In this document: positions 8,028 to 16,722 of the stretch, piece after piece
Position numbering within the stretch: the first letter of the stretch is position 1
How the letters are laid out: the number at the start of each line of letters is the position of its first letter
Origin: Methylovulum sp.
Lineage (GTDB): Bacteria > Pseudomonadota > Gammaproteobacteria > Methylococcales > Methylomonadaceae
Direction of reading: 5' to 3'
DNA length: 56,911 bases
Assembly: GCF_028687615.1 (NCBI RefSeq)
Contig: NZ_JAQTZU010000022.1
Coordinates: 1 to 56,911, forward strand
Made by a program: the position numbers and the translations under genes
Notes under the pieces: model-generated
The model's input: the letters and a program-made list of their open reading frames with translations, nothing else
Database searches by the model: none
What the model was told of the DNA's origin: nothing

Positions 8028-8242
8028 TTCTTTTTTAACCCGGCTTGTTCAGCCATACTTTTGATAAGCGTTTGCGAGAAGGGCGATTTTGGGCAATCAA
8101 CGGTTACTTTATACAGCTTGCCGTTTGCTTCTTTTACCCATTGTTCATGGGACGTACCTTTTTGGGGGCGGGCAACAAAGCCAAGATAGGCGAGAATTTT
8201 TTTAATGTCCTTGCAGGTCAGCGGTGGATATTCACCGCTCAT
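7958..8242 (-). CDS. hicA: HicA-family toxin (mRNA interferase)
   Basis: A 94-residue protein of the HicA family, small double-stranded-RNA-binding-fold mRNases that cleave translated mRNA. LTCKDIKKILAYLGF is the N-terminal helix. The catalytic histidine lies in GTSHEQW. KVTVDCPKSPFSQTLIKSM is the second half of the fold. HicA proteins are usually about 60-85 residues. Here the tail from AMSPLIVEAL to the end is extra and is encoded within an inverted repeat. The start overlaps the hicB stop by 4 bp (ATGA), so the pair is translationally coupled with the antitoxin first. Confidence 0.88.
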   Translation of the reverse strand: MSGEYPPLTCKDIKKILAYLGFVARPQKGTSHEQWVKEANGKLYKVTVDCPKSPFSQTLIKSMAEQAGLKKKAMSPLIVEALNDVALSESHNLH

Positions 8243-8553
8243 GCAGGGATAAGCGGCAGGGTTTCATCGAATACACGTCCCGTTCCATGCAGCAACGTGA
8301 TTTTCAGCTTGATAAAATAGTATTTAAGCCATGAAGACAACGGGGCGCGTCTTGACAATAATTGCGCGGCGTAAGGCTTGTCTTCACCTGCCAGGGCGTC
8401 AAAAACATATTCGGCAATCATGGCTTCGAGCTTGGTTTTCACTTCCTCGAAAGAATCGCCCTGTGCAGCAAGGTTAAAGTCCAAGCATACCGCAACCCAG
8501 CAATCAGCCTCTTGTTCGGCGTAACATTTTATTATCAGTTGGTTGGGGGTCAT
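8239..8553 (-). CDS. hicB: HicB-family antitoxin
   Basis: A 104-residue protein with the HicB partial RNase-H-like fold, recognised by DCWVAVCLDFNLAAQG followed by the helix SFEEVKTKLEAMI. HicB binds and inhibits HicA and often represses its own promoter through a C-terminal DNA-binding domain. Here the C-terminal 40 residues (from LSRRAPLSSWL) are hydrophobic/basic and no clear HTH or ribbon-helix-helix is obvious. It lies immediately upstream of and overlaps hicA. Confidence 0.82.
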   Translation of the reverse strand: MTPNQLIIKCYAEQEADCWVAVCLDFNLAAQGDSFEEVKTKLEAMIAEYVFDALAGEDKPYAAQLLSRRAPLSSWLKYYFIKLKITLLHGTGRVFDETLPLIPA

Positions 8554-8632
8554 GGGGCTCTTGAATTATCTGGTTTGTTACATTGTATTAGAAACAACTG
8601 CAAATAAGTATATTCCAGCGAAATATTGCCAT

Positions 8633-8731
8633 TTAGGATTCGGCCAATATTAACTTCCTGATTTAAGACCTGGCAGGTCTCTACGGTTTCGGCAATGACA
8701 GTTCGGGAAGTTATTTTTAGCCAAACCCTAG
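8633..8731. repeat. Palindromic element with TTAGGATT ends, copy 1
   Basis: TTAGGATTCGGCC (8633-8645) pairs with GGCTAAA/CCTAGT-type sequence at the far end. The centre contains GACCTGGCAGGTC. In reverse complement it aligns along its whole length with 55652-55770, with one central deletion of about 18 bp. It ends about 48 bp before the O-methyltransferase start, so it may contribute promoter sequence. Confidence 0.75.
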
Positions 8732-8779
8732 TATCGCCATTTCCTAGGGCAAACCACCACTCTCTGTTATCATCCCGAT

Positions 8780-9439
8780 ATGCCAAATCCAGTCAATCCT
8801 ATCATCGAAAACTATCTGCTCAATCTGACCCACAACACCGACCACCCCGTGTTGGCAGAAATGGAAGCTCTCGCAGAAAAAAACAATTTCCCTATCGTAG
8901 GCCGCTTAGTTGGCGTGTTTTTGGAAAGCATGGCAAAAATGGTCAACGCCCGGCGGGTGTTTGAATTTGGCAGCGGCTATGGTTATTCCGCCTACTGGTT
9001 TGCCAAAGCCGTGGGCGCACAAGGCCAGATTATTTGCACCGAAGCCGATTTTCTGAACCAAGAAAAAGCCAAAAACTACCTGGTTGCCGCCGGATTATGG
9101 GACAGGGTCGATTTTCAAGTCGGCATGGCGCAGGATGTTTTTGCCCGGACTGACGGCCTGTTTGACATTTGCTACAACGATGCCGACAAAGGCGATTACC
9201 CGGAAATTTGGCTTATGGTAAAAACCCGCATCCGCCCTGGCGGGCTTTACATTGCCGACAATGTCTTGTGGCGCGGGCGGGTGGCGATGGAAAAATACAC
9301 CGATGTTTTTAATGGCTGGACCGAGGCTATAAAAACGCATAACCAACTGATTTTTAACGACCCTGAATTTGATGCCTTTATCAATCCAACGCGTGACGGG
9401 GTGATGGTGGCGCGGCGAAAAACGGCGTGGACGCTTTAG
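8780..9439 (+). CDS. SAM-dependent O-methyltransferase (family 3, COMT-like)
   Basis: A 219-residue class I methyltransferase. The SAM-binding motif I is VFEFGSGYGYSAYWFA (about residues 60-75). ICTEAD is the acidic end of beta-2. FDICYNDADKGDYPE is the metal-site segment typical of catechol/caffeoyl-CoA O-methyltransferases. IADNVLWRGRV and a late FNDPEFDAF segment complete the fold. The expected substrate is a catechol or a similar diol with Mg2+ as cofactor, but the substrate is not determined by context. It stands alone, preceded by a palindromic repeat. Confidence 0.85.
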   Translation: MPNPVNPIIENYLLNLTHNTDHPVLAEMEALAEKNNFPIVGRLVGVFLESMAKMVNARRVFEFGSGYGYSAYWFAKAVGAQGQIICTEADFLNQEKAKNYLVAAGLWDRVDFQVGMAQDVFARTDGLFDICYNDADKGDYPEIWLMVKTRIRPGGLYIADNVLWRGRVAMEKYTDVFNGWTEAIKTHNQLIFNDPEFDAFINPTRDGVMVARRKTAWTL

Positions 9440-9625
9440 GATATGGTGAAAAACAACCACAAAGGGACGGGGGGCAAAACCCGCCCCGTTACTCATGTTA
9501 AAAGACTTTTTGCGGCCCTACTTAAGTCTCCATCCGGTTGCCCGAATGGAAGTTTTTTGTTTTTCTTGCCCGGCCTAAAAAAACGAAAATATGACTAATT
9601 AAGATTTATGTGCTTTTTTAAGTGA

Positions 9626-10087
9626 TTATTTTTTATCGGGAATGGCAATAAACTTAGCTAAAGGGGCCATCCTTGCCCTGATAAGCTGCAATTCGTTGTG
9701 GTTTACATAATAGCTATCAGTCGCTTCGAGAACTTTAAATAACCTGCTTTCCAGGCTCATATCCGGGCAAGCCATTTGTGTGCCTATCAACTGCGAAAAA
9801 GTGAGGCGGAAACCATCGCCACTGGTTTTGAATGTGCCGCCAAAACCATTGCAACCGCCGTTGCCGCTTACCCTGCCATCCTCATCCAGTAACATAAAAA
9901 TTTCCCTTCTTCCGCTTCCCTTGGCATCGGCCACGGATTCGCCATTCAGTTCCGTGAGTTTCCAGTAGATTCCTGTTAGGGCGGCTGATAGTTTAGGGGC
10001 GGCAGGGTTTAGGTCGGTGGTTTTGCTTGAGCTACAGCCCACCGAAGTAAAGACAGACGCTAAAAATATAAATTGGAAGATTTTCAT
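9626..10087 (-). CDS. META-domain (HslJ-like) lipoprotein
   Basis: A 153-residue lipoprotein. The start at 10087 gives MKIFQFIFLASVFTSVGC, a signal peptide with lipobox SVGC; the longer frame to 10123 would begin inside a MITE remnant and is not used. The mature region contains the META domain: YWKLTELNG, FMLLDEDGRVSGNGGCNGFGG and MACPDMSLESRLF. This pattern is shared with HslJ, which is linked to heat and novobiocin tolerance in E. coli. It probably faces the periplasm. It is monocistronic. Confidence 0.85.
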   Translation of the reverse strand: MKIFQFIFLASVFTSVGCSSSKTTDLNPAAPKLSAALTGIYWKLTELNGESVADAKGSGRREIFMLLDEDGRVSGNGGCNGFGGTFKTSGDGFRLTFSQLIGTQMACPDMSLESRLFKVLEATDSYYVNHNELQLIRARMAPLAKFIAIPDKK

Positions 10088-10120
10088 GGATGTTGGTTTT
10101 ATAGGTTGTAGTGTGATTGA

Positions 10121-10192
10121 CAAATGTTACGCAGGCAGACTAAGAATCAATCGGTTATAAAGAGAAATGATTGTAAGTTATTGATTATTTGA
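10121..10192. repeat. MITE copy 2 (degenerate)
   Basis: It begins AAATGTTACGCAGGCAGAC and continues with AAGAATCAAT and GTAAGTTATTGATT. This order matches the reverse complement of the 1513-1605 element; the distal terminal repeat is lost. It lies directly upstream of the META lipoprotein start and probably forms part of its 5' region. Confidence 0.6.
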
Positions 10193-10390
10193 TTCCACTC
10201 CCAAATTCGTCATGGACTATATCCCATCATTTTTTTGTTAGCAAACCTTAATTTACAATTTGATAGCTATAGTGCCAGCAAGTTTTGTGGCCCGCCTATT
10301 TGTGCCAATTAAGTCGTTCCATGATCACATTCGGGACTTCCGGGCCATTTTGTGCGATATTCAGAAGCGATTTTAAACTTACTTTTACTC

Positions 10391-12001
10391 ATGATAGAAC
10401 CCATACAACTTTCTGCCATCGTGCTGTTATCCGGCATCTTCATTTTATTGTTGCTGGTGTTGAGCCGGGTCAATAAACTGCTAAAAATCCAAGCCGACGG
10501 TAGTTTCCAAGAATTAAGCCGTTTGCTGCAAAACAACGACGCCAGCCTGACTCTAGGCTTTTCGCAATCCCGGAAAGAACTGCGTGAAGTCAGCGCCGAA
10601 AACCGCCGTGAACTCCAGGATGTTTTTAAAAACCTGCAAGACACGCTGCTTAACCGTATTGCCGAAAACAGCACCGTACAAATCCAGCAACTCAATGCCT
10701 TCAAAGCGGCGTTAAACGAATTGTCGGAGAAACTCATCAACCATTCCAATGATTTTAAACACAGCGTGGGCTTATCGTTCCAGGCTTCCAGCGATATGCT
10801 CAACCACAAGCAGGACGAATTCCGCGAAAAAACCGTGCAGCAACTCGACGCCTTTGCCGCGACCATAAAAACCGATGCACAAACCAACCGCTTGGAATTG
10901 AATGCTGGCCTGAAGTCATTCGAGGATAAATTTTCCGAGGGCATCAAAGATTTTAACGGGCAATTGCGGCTGCAATTTGCTGAATTGAACAGGCAACAGA
11001 CCGAAGCCAATCTGCAAGCAAAAACCAGCATTATGGAAATACGGCAAACGCTTGAAAACCAACTCAAGGCGATACGCGAAGACAACACGTTGCAACTCAA
11101 CGAAATGCGCCGGACGGTCGATGAAAAATTGCACGACACGCTGGAAAAACGCTTGGGCGAATCGTTCAAGCAGGTCAGCGACCGTTTGGAGCAAGTCCAC
11201 AAGGGCTTGGGCGATATGCAGAATCTGGCGACAGGCGTGGGCGATTTGAAAAAAGTCCTGTCCAATGTCAAGGCGCGGGGCATTTTGGGCGAGTACCAAC
11301 TGGGCAATATCCTCGAACAAATCCTCGCGCCCGACCAATACGCCGTCAACGTCGCCACCAAGCACGGCAGCCGCGACCATGTCGAATTTGCGGTGAAATT
11401 GCCCGGCAAATCCGATGAAAAAACCGTGTGGTTGCCGATAGATTCCAAGTTTCCGCTGGACAGTTACCAAACCTTGTTGGCGGCATGGGAGGAAGGCAAC
11501 ATCGCCGCCATTGATGCGGCGCAAAAAATCTTGTTGAAAGCGGTGGAAGGCTTCGCCAAAGACATCAGCGGCAAATACATCGACCCGCCGCACACCACCG
11601 ATTTTGCGATCATGTTCCTGCCGATTGAAAGCCTGTACGGTGAAATCCTGCGCCATCCCGAATTGTTTGAACGTCTACAGCGCACATACCGCATCACCAT
11701 CACGGGCCCTACGACCTTATCGGCCTTGCTGAACAGCCTGAACATGGGTTTTCGGACTTTAGCCGTGCAAAAACGCAGCAGCGAGGTGTGGAAAGTGTTG
11801 GCGGAAGTCAAAACCGAATTCGTCAAATATTCCGAACAACTGGCGGCGGTGCATAAGCATATCAATTCCGCGTCGAATACCTTGGAAACCCTGCAAACCA
11901 CGCGCACGAAAGCGATGGAACGGAAATTACGCGGAGTTGAGGTGATGGAATTGGAAACGGATTTGGGCTTGAAGCGTTCCGGGGTGTCGGACGAAGATTG
12001 A
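10391..12001 (+). CDS. rmuC: DNA recombination protein RmuC
   Basis: A 536-residue membrane-anchored protein with an N-terminal transmembrane helix (LSAIVLLSGIFILLLLVL), about 270 residues of coiled coil and a C-terminal nuclease-like RmuC domain. The domain is marked by ARGILGEYQLGNILEQIL, WLPIDSKFPLDSY, DFAIMFLPIESLYGE and ITGPTTLSALLNSL. RmuC limits recombination between short inverted repeats. The frame is open from GTG 10352, but ATG 10391 places the membrane anchor at the N-terminus. No strong Shine-Dalgarno is visible for either start. It is convergent with priA. Confidence 0.93.
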   Translation: MIEPIQLSAIVLLSGIFILLLLVLSRVNKLLKIQADGSFQELSRLLQNNDASLTLGFSQSRKELREVSAENRRELQDVFKNLQDTLLNRIAENSTVQIQQLNAFKAALNELSEKLINHSNDFKHSVGLSFQASSDMLNHKQDEFREKTVQQLDAFAATIKTDAQTNRLELNAGLKSFEDKFSEGIKDFNGQLRLQFAELNRQQTEANLQAKTSIMEIRQTLENQLKAIREDNTLQLNEMRRTVDEKLHDTLEKRLGESFKQVSDRLEQVHKGLGDMQNLATGVGDLKKVLSNVKARGILGEYQLGNILEQILAPDQYAVNVATKHGSRDHVEFAVKLPGKSDEKTVWLPIDSKFPLDSYQTLLAAWEEGNIAAIDAAQKILLKAVEGFAKDISGKYIDPPHTTDFAIMFLPIESLYGEILRHPELFERLQRTYRITITGPTTLSALLNSLNMGFRTLAVQKRSSEVWKVLAEVKTEFVKYSEQLAAVHKHINSASNTLETLQTTRTKAMERKLRGVEVMELETDLGLKRSGVSDED

Positions 12002-12076
12002 TGGTTTCGATGTTGACGCTTGTCCCTAAACCGGAACTTGGGGGAATTGCAAGAGATGGAAAATCAGGAGCTGGAA

Positions 12077-12260
12077 CGGGTTTGTTCCAACAGTAGGCGC
12101 ATTAGGCGACCCGTTCCATAATGTTTCAATTGCTTAGGAATGGGCATGGAATAGTTTTGGCAATTACCCGCTAGACCTGTCAGGTTTTAATACCCTCTGG
12201 GGCACAAGAAACCTGACAGGTCTCAATCCACGAACTTATTCCATGCCCATTCCTCATCAG
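12077..12260. repeat. Nested palindromic repeats between rmuC and priA
   Basis: The outer arms AGGAATGGGCATGGAATA (12135-12152) and TATTCCATGCCCATTCCT (12238-12255) enclose AGACCTGTCAGGTTT / AAACCTGACAGGTCT. A second repeat, CCAACAGTAGGCGCATTAGG (12087-12106), recurs at 39266-39287 with exact identity. The 344-bp gap contains no gene. The structure could terminate both convergent transcripts, although no T-run follows. Confidence 0.65.
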
Positions 12261-12345
12261 CCCCTCAAAACGTTAAGGACGGGCTTACAAAACTCCGTCC
12301 CGCTGAATTCTGTAGCCAAGGACGGACAAGATGTCCGCGCTCCCC

Positions 12346-14565
12346 TTAATACAAATCCACCGGATCGACATCTAAAGACCAGCGCACCTTTTGTTTGGTT
12401 TTAAGCTTTTCCAGTTGCGGCATCAATTCATCCAGCAAGACATGCAATTCTTGTCGCCGGGTGCTTTGTAGCAACAGTTGGTAGTGATAGCGTCCGCCGC
12501 GTTTTGCCATCGGCGCCGATACAGGCCCTAAAATTTGGGTGTGGGGGATGGTTTTGTTTTTCAGTAAATCGACCACGGCATTCAGAAAATTGGCTGGCGC
12601 GTTTTCATCAATTGCATAGGCTCGTAACAAAACTTGGTAACTGAATGGCGGTAATAGCGCGGTTTTGCGCTCGTCCAGCACGGTTTGGGCAAAGCGGTGG
12701 TAACCTTCGTTGATTAGCGTGGTGAGCAAGGGGTGTTCAGGGCGGCGGGTTTGCATGATGACTTTGCCTGGCTTGTCGGCGCGTCCGGCACGGCCTGAGA
12801 CTTGGACGACCAACTGCGCGAGTTTTTCAGTGGCATGAAAGTCAATGCTGAATAAACCGCTATCGACATCAATAATTGCCACCAGCGTGACATTGGCGAA
12901 ATGATGGCCTTTGGCGAGCATTTGTGTGCCGAGGATAATATCGGCGTGGCCCGCATGAATCTGTTCCAGGTACTCCTCTAGCGAGCCTTTGCGTTGCGTG
13001 GAATCCCGGTCAAGACGGATCACGGTTTTATCGGGAAAGTGTGCGTTTAATACTTGTTCGATACGTTCCGTGCCTAAGCCTAAGGCGGTTAGCTCGCCAG
13101 TTTTACAGGCCGGACACTGGCGCGGCAGGGCTTGTTCGCTGGCGCAATGATGGCAGCGCAAACGTTGTTCCCGCTGGTGCATGACCAGGTTGGCATCGCA
13201 GCGTTGGCAGCGCGCCACCCAGCCGCAACTATGGCAAATCAGGGTCGGTGCAAAACCGCGCCGGTTTAAGAACAGCAAGGCTTGTTCGCTTTTTGCCAGC
13301 GTGGTTTTTATTTCTGTCAGCAAGGCATCAGACAAGCCTTCCGTCACGCGTTTATTTCTGATGTCGAGCAACTGTAAAACCGGGGGTATCGCCGATCCCG
13401 CGCGGTTTGGCAAAGCCAGCCGCTGGTAACGCTTTTGCGTGACGTTGTAGAGGCTTTCCATCGACGGGGTGGCGGAACCTAGCAGCACCGGAATATCCAA
13501 CAGCTTGCCGCGCATCACGGCGACATCACGGGCGGAAAAACGGAAGCCTTCTTGTTGCTTGAATGACGCATCGTGTTCTTCGTCGAGAATAATCAGCCCC
13601 AATTGCTTAAACGGCGTGAACAAGGCCGAGCGGGTCCCCAGCAAAATCGCCGCTTCGCCTTGTTGCACTTGCAGCCAGGCAGTTTGCCGCTGGGTGTCGG
13701 TCAAGCCTGAATGCGACAAGGCAATGGGGATAGTGAAGCGTTGCCGGAAACGGTCGGCCAATTGCGGCGTGAGGGTTATTTCCGGCACCAGCACCAACAC
13801 CTGCAAGCCTTGCGCCAGCACTTCGGCGATCAATTGCATGTACACTTCGGTTTTACCGCTGCCGGTCACACCATCCAGCAAAAATACCCCGAACTTGCCA
13901 AGTTGTCCGCCCACTGCGGTGATTGCCGCTTGCTGGTCGGGATTGCACAATAAGCCAACGGGCTTGCCGTATGCTGTTGCTAAAGATGTTCGGGTGGCAA
14001 CCGTTGCCAGCTCCAGCCATTGCCGCTGGATTAAGCCTTTAATTGTTATCCGCCATTGGCTATGCCACAACGACAGTTCGGTTTCCGACAAAGCCGTTGC
14101 CTGCTGCTGGAACAGCTCCAATAGACTTTGTTGGCGTGGGGCGCGTTTTAACTCCGAACTATTGGCCTGTTTGCCGGATTCGGTGAGCGCGTAATATTTT
14201 TTCGTGGGTAACACCGCCGCTTTGCCTTGCCGCAAGCCTGCCGGAAACGCGCTGCTGACCACCATGCCTAAGGGATGATGATAATAACGGCTTACCCACT
14301 GCAACAAGGCCAGATCCGTCGCCGACAACAAGGGCGGGTCATCGACGAGACGCACAATGGGTTTTAATTTTTCCACCGCCACGGTGCTTTCATCGGCAAT
14401 TTCTATCAATACCCCGATTTTATTGGCCTTGCCAAACGGTACTTCAATACGGATTCCGGGGCAGGTTGAAACATTATCAACAGCCAAATAATCAAACAGG
14501 CTAAAAACAGGCACGGGCAAAGCCACGCGGAAAATCCGTGTAGGCGCGTTGAGGGATGCAGGCAT
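12346..14565 (-). CDS. priA: Primosomal protein N' (replication restart helicase)
   Basis: A 739-residue 3'-5' helicase that reloads the replisome at stalled forks. The N-terminal 3'-DNA-binding region starts FRVALPVPVFSLFDYL. The helicase core has Walker A in GVTGSGKTEVYMQL, the DEEHD box and GSATPSMESL. The zinc-binding module between the helicase lobes shows the expected paired Cys (CHSCGW, CQRCDA, CHHCAS, CPACKT). ATLVAIIDVDSGL and QVSGRAGRADKPG are helicase motifs V and VI. Length is normal. Two DnaA-box-like sequences lie 76-96 bp upstream. Confidence 0.96.
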   Translation of the reverse strand: MPASLNAPTRIFRVALPVPVFSLFDYLAVDNVSTCPGIRIEVPFGKANKIGVLIEIADESTVAVEKLKPIVRLVDDPPLLSATDLALLQWVSRYYHHPLGMVVSSAFPAGLRQGKAAVLPTKKYYALTESGKQANSSELKRAPRQQSLLELFQQQATALSETELSLWHSQWRITIKGLIQRQWLELATVATRTSLATAYGKPVGLLCNPDQQAAITAVGGQLGKFGVFLLDGVTGSGKTEVYMQLIAEVLAQGLQVLVLVPEITLTPQLADRFRQRFTIPIALSHSGLTDTQRQTAWLQVQQGEAAILLGTRSALFTPFKQLGLIILDEEHDASFKQQEGFRFSARDVAVMRGKLLDIPVLLGSATPSMESLYNVTQKRYQRLALPNRAGSAIPPVLQLLDIRNKRVTEGLSDALLTEIKTTLAKSEQALLFLNRRGFAPTLICHSCGWVARCQRCDANLVMHQREQRLRCHHCASEQALPRQCPACKTGELTALGLGTERIEQVLNAHFPDKTVIRLDRDSTQRKGSLEEYLEQIHAGHADIILGTQMLAKGHHFANVTLVAIIDVDSGLFSIDFHATEKLAQLVVQVSGRAGRADKPGKVIMQTRRPEHPLLTTLINEGYHRFAQTVLDERKTALLPPFSYQVLLRAYAIDENAPANFLNAVVDLLKNKTIPHTQILGPVSAPMAKRGGRYHYQLLLQSTRRQELHVLLDELMPQLEKLKTKQKVRWSLDVDPVDLY

Positions 14566-14640
14566 TGACAGAAAACTAAGGATTGGGATGCGGCATTATA
14601 GCCATCTGGAAGCTGGGGATGGAAATTGTTCGCAGCAGGG

Positions 14641-14661
14641 TGTGGATAAGTCTGTGGATAG
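14641..14661. promoter_or_regulatory. Pair of DnaA-box-like sequences upstream of priA
   Basis: TGTGGATAA (14641-14649) is the exact complement of the consensus box TTATCCACA. TGTGGATAG (14653-14661) follows in direct orientation and differs from TGTGGATAA at its last base. They lie 76-96 bp before the priA start. This may be a regulatory site or coincidence. Confidence 0.4.
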
Positions 14662-14685
14662 GGGGTTTATAAGTTATATTCTGAA

Positions 14686-14780
14686 CGGTCACGTTTTCGG
14701 TTTTTATTGGAAGGAGCGCGGGCATCCTGCCCGCGTGTGCGGTCAAGATGACCGCGCTCCAAAAACCGAAAACGTGTCCG
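14686..14780. repeat. Nested palindromic repeat upstream of priA
   Basis: The outer arms are CACGTTTTCGGTTTTT (14690-14705) and AAAAACCGAAAACGTG (14761-14776). The middle arms are GGAGCGCGG (14713-14721) and CCGCGCTCC (14752-14760). Two small inner hairpins, GCGGGC/GCCCGC and GCGGTCA/TGACCGC, complete a cloverleaf-like fold. No gene is seen in the 416-bp gap 14566-14981. Confidence 0.65.
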
Positions 14781-14981
14781 TTTGAAGTGTATATGCAATA
14801 CGTTAATGAATTGGAACTTTTTGGAGGTAAGCAAGTGGGCAAATATCTTTACCTTTGTTGCCAGTTTCTAAATTCATGAGCATGGGGATTAAGTTCAAAT
14901 GGTATCGAACTTCGCCATATCCACAAGGTTTATCATTTAAAAATCAATGTCTTGCCAAACTGTGCATTATGCTCCTAAGCA

Positions 14982-16010
14982 TTACGCTTGAGCTTGTTCC
15001 ATCTCGGCTGAATATTGGCCGTAACGTGCCGCACCGTTGAGTCTTGCCCGTTTATAAAGTGCCTGTTGTGCGGCAGATACGTTTTCCGGTTTGCCTTGCC
15101 AAGCTTCCAGTACGGGTTGTTGCAACGCCCGCCCGTAGGAAAAACTTAATTGCCAAGGTGCGTTACCCGCCATTGCATTGATGGCGTTAAGGTTGGCCGT
15201 GGCTTCTTCCGGTGTTTGGCCGCCCGAAAGGAAATTAATACTTGGCACGGCGGCGGGTACTGAACGGCGCATGACGGTCAGGGTTTTTTCGGCGATTTCT
15301 TCGGCTCCGGCCCGAAGTTGCGCATCCTTGCCCGGCACGACCATGCTGGGTTTGAGGACGATATATTCCAGCTCTACACGGTGTCTGTGCAAGGCATGGA
15401 ATACCGCCTGTTGGACTATTTCAACCACTTCAAAGCAACGCCCGATAGCGTGGTCGCCATCCAGCAGCACTTCTGGCTCGACGATAGGCACTAAGCCTAA
15501 GGATTGGCACACCGCCGCATAACGGGCCAGCACTTCCGCATTGGTTTCTAGGCCGATTTGTGTCGGATTATGTGGGCTGATGGAATACACTTCGCGCCAT
15601 TTGGCAAAACGGGCACCTTGCTCCTTATAGCCCGCCAGCCGTTCAGCCAGCCCGTCCAGGCCCTGTGTGACCACATCGCCCGGTGCATTGGTCAGCGGTG
15701 TAAAACCTTTATCGACTTTAATGCCTGGTACTATGCCTTGCCCGGCCGCCACCTCAGGCAGGCTTTTGCCGTCGGGTGTGGTTTGTCCCAGCGTTTCTTC
15801 AAACAAAATCACGCCGCTGATAAACTCGCCTAAGCCGGGTGTCGCCAGCAGCAATGAGCGCCAGGCGCATCGGTTGGCTTCAGTGGATTCGACATTGATC
15901 GCCTTAAAGCGTTTGGCGATGGTCGGCGCACTTTCATCCGCCGCCAATATGCCTTTACCTGCGACCACCAGATCCGTGATTGTGGCTTGTAATTCAGTTT
16001 TTATCGTCAT
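14982..16010 (-). CDS. Class I fructose-bisphosphate aldolase
   Basis: A 342-residue Schiff-base aldolase that cleaves fructose 1,6-bisphosphate to triose phosphates, a step needed in the ribulose monophosphate cycle of type I methanotrophs. GKGILAADESAPTIAKRF is the N-terminal phosphate-site block. YIVLKPSMV carries the Schiff-base lysine. PSINFLSGGQTPEEATANLN and FSYGRALQQPVLEAW are further family blocks. ATG 16010 is chosen over the upstream frame start at 16049 because GGAG lies 7 bases before it. It is followed at a distance by no cotranscribed gene; the upstream neighbours on the same strand are the DUF6494-like gene and the pterin dehydratase gene. Confidence 0.94.
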   Translation of the reverse strand: MTIKTELQATITDLVVAGKGILAADESAPTIAKRFKAINVESTEANRCAWRSLLLATPGLGEFISGVILFEETLGQTTPDGKSLPEVAAGQGIVPGIKVDKGFTPLTNAPGDVVTQGLDGLAERLAGYKEQGARFAKWREVYSISPHNPTQIGLETNAEVLARYAAVCQSLGLVPIVEPEVLLDGDHAIGRCFEVVEIVQQAVFHALHRHRVELEYIVLKPSMVVPGKDAQLRAGAEEIAEKTLTVMRRSVPAAVPSINFLSGGQTPEEATANLNAINAMAGNAPWQLSFSYGRALQQPVLEAWQGKPENVSAAQQALYKRARLNGAARYGQYSAEMEQAQA

Positions 16011-16072
16011 CAAAAATCTCCGCTCTTGTTTTATCGACCAAGATCCCAACTGATGGATAGGGTACTGGAATA

Positions 16073-16279
16073 TTACTCCAGCTCTATAGTGCCTTCAATG
16101 CAATGGTTCAAACCGATAGCCTGAATCTCCAGCGTCATTTTGATTGCTACAGCCTCGTTGCCTTGCAATGCCTTGGAGTCCACCGCTTTAAACACGGCAT
16201 GTTCGATTTCACGCTGTGACGTGACACCGACCTGTTTAAGATATTTCCTGATTTCCATATTCAATGTGTCTTCATTCAT
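16073..16279 (-). CDS. DUF6494-family small protein
   Basis: A 68-residue acidic protein (MNEDTLNMEIRKYLKQVG, then TSQREIEHAVFKAV and a beta-rich end IEGTIELE). The pattern matches the DUF6494 family of short cytosolic proteins of unknown function. It lies 59 bp downstream of the pterin carbinolamine dehydratase gene and 62 bp upstream of the aldolase start on the same strand, so the three may be cotranscribed. Confidence 0.7.
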   Translation of the reverse strand: MNEDTLNMEIRKYLKQVGVTSQREIEHAVFKAVDSKALQGNEAVAIKMTLEIQAIGLNHCIEGTIELE

Positions 16280-16338
16280 ATTGACCTCGAGGGCGGGATG
16301 GTCCGTTAATCGCTAAAACAGCGGTTGTAGGCTTGCAG

Positions 16339-16722
16339 TCAATCATATTTGATATATTTGAAGCGTGGATCATCGGGTGTGCCGGTTAATGCCCCGCCTT
16401 CTTTACCAGGCTGCCACATGACCACGTCTTCAATTTTATGCGCCAGCTCAAAGTCTTTGTTGGTAATGCCTTTGGCCGCATGATTGACCAATTTGACGAT
16501 AACAAACGCATAGGAGACAGCCAGGTCAGGATGGTGGAACGCCGCCTCGGCGAGATGTCCAACCGTATTGACCACCATCAAGGTCCCTTTCCAGCCGCTG
16601 GTTTTGTATTTACGCCGAATCCAGCCATTTTCCAGATACCAGTGCGGCAGCTCTTCTTTCAATCTTTCTTCCACTTCCGCATCGGAATAAGTTTCTTCGT
16701 GTTTACGCTCTCTCCAGCCCAT
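16339..16722 (-). CDS. Pterin-4a-carbinolamine dehydratase
   Basis: A 127-residue enzyme that dehydrates 4a-hydroxytetrahydropterin, the product of aromatic amino-acid hydroxylases. The active-site block is AAFHHPDLAVSY (His63, His64, Pro65) with a third histidine at 81 in KLVNHAAKG. GITNKDFELAHKIEDVV ends the conserved domain. It is slightly longer than the minimal PCD because of extra N- and C-terminal residues. No aromatic hydroxylase gene is nearby, so it may serve molybdopterin or another pterin route. Confidence 0.9.
   Translation of the reverse strand: MGWRERKHEETYSDAEVEERLKEELPHWYLENGWIRRKYKTSGWKGTLMVVNTVGHLAEAAFHHPDLAVSYAFVIVKLVNHAAKGITNKDFELAHKIEDVVMWQPGKEGGALTGTPDDPRFKYIKYD

Noticed and set aside
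9461-9492. GC-rich hairpin after the O-methyltransferase as a terminator
   Set aside because: The stem (ACGGGG/CCCCGT) is plausible but no T-run follows; not strong enough to list.
10309-11448. Minus-strand frame of 379 codons opposite rmuC
   Set aside because: It is antisense to a well-supported gene and its product has shadow composition (Ser/Cys/Arg-rich).
13469-14194. Plus-strand frame of 241 codons opposite priA
   Set aside because: It is antisense to priA, and its Cys/Ser-rich product has no domain.
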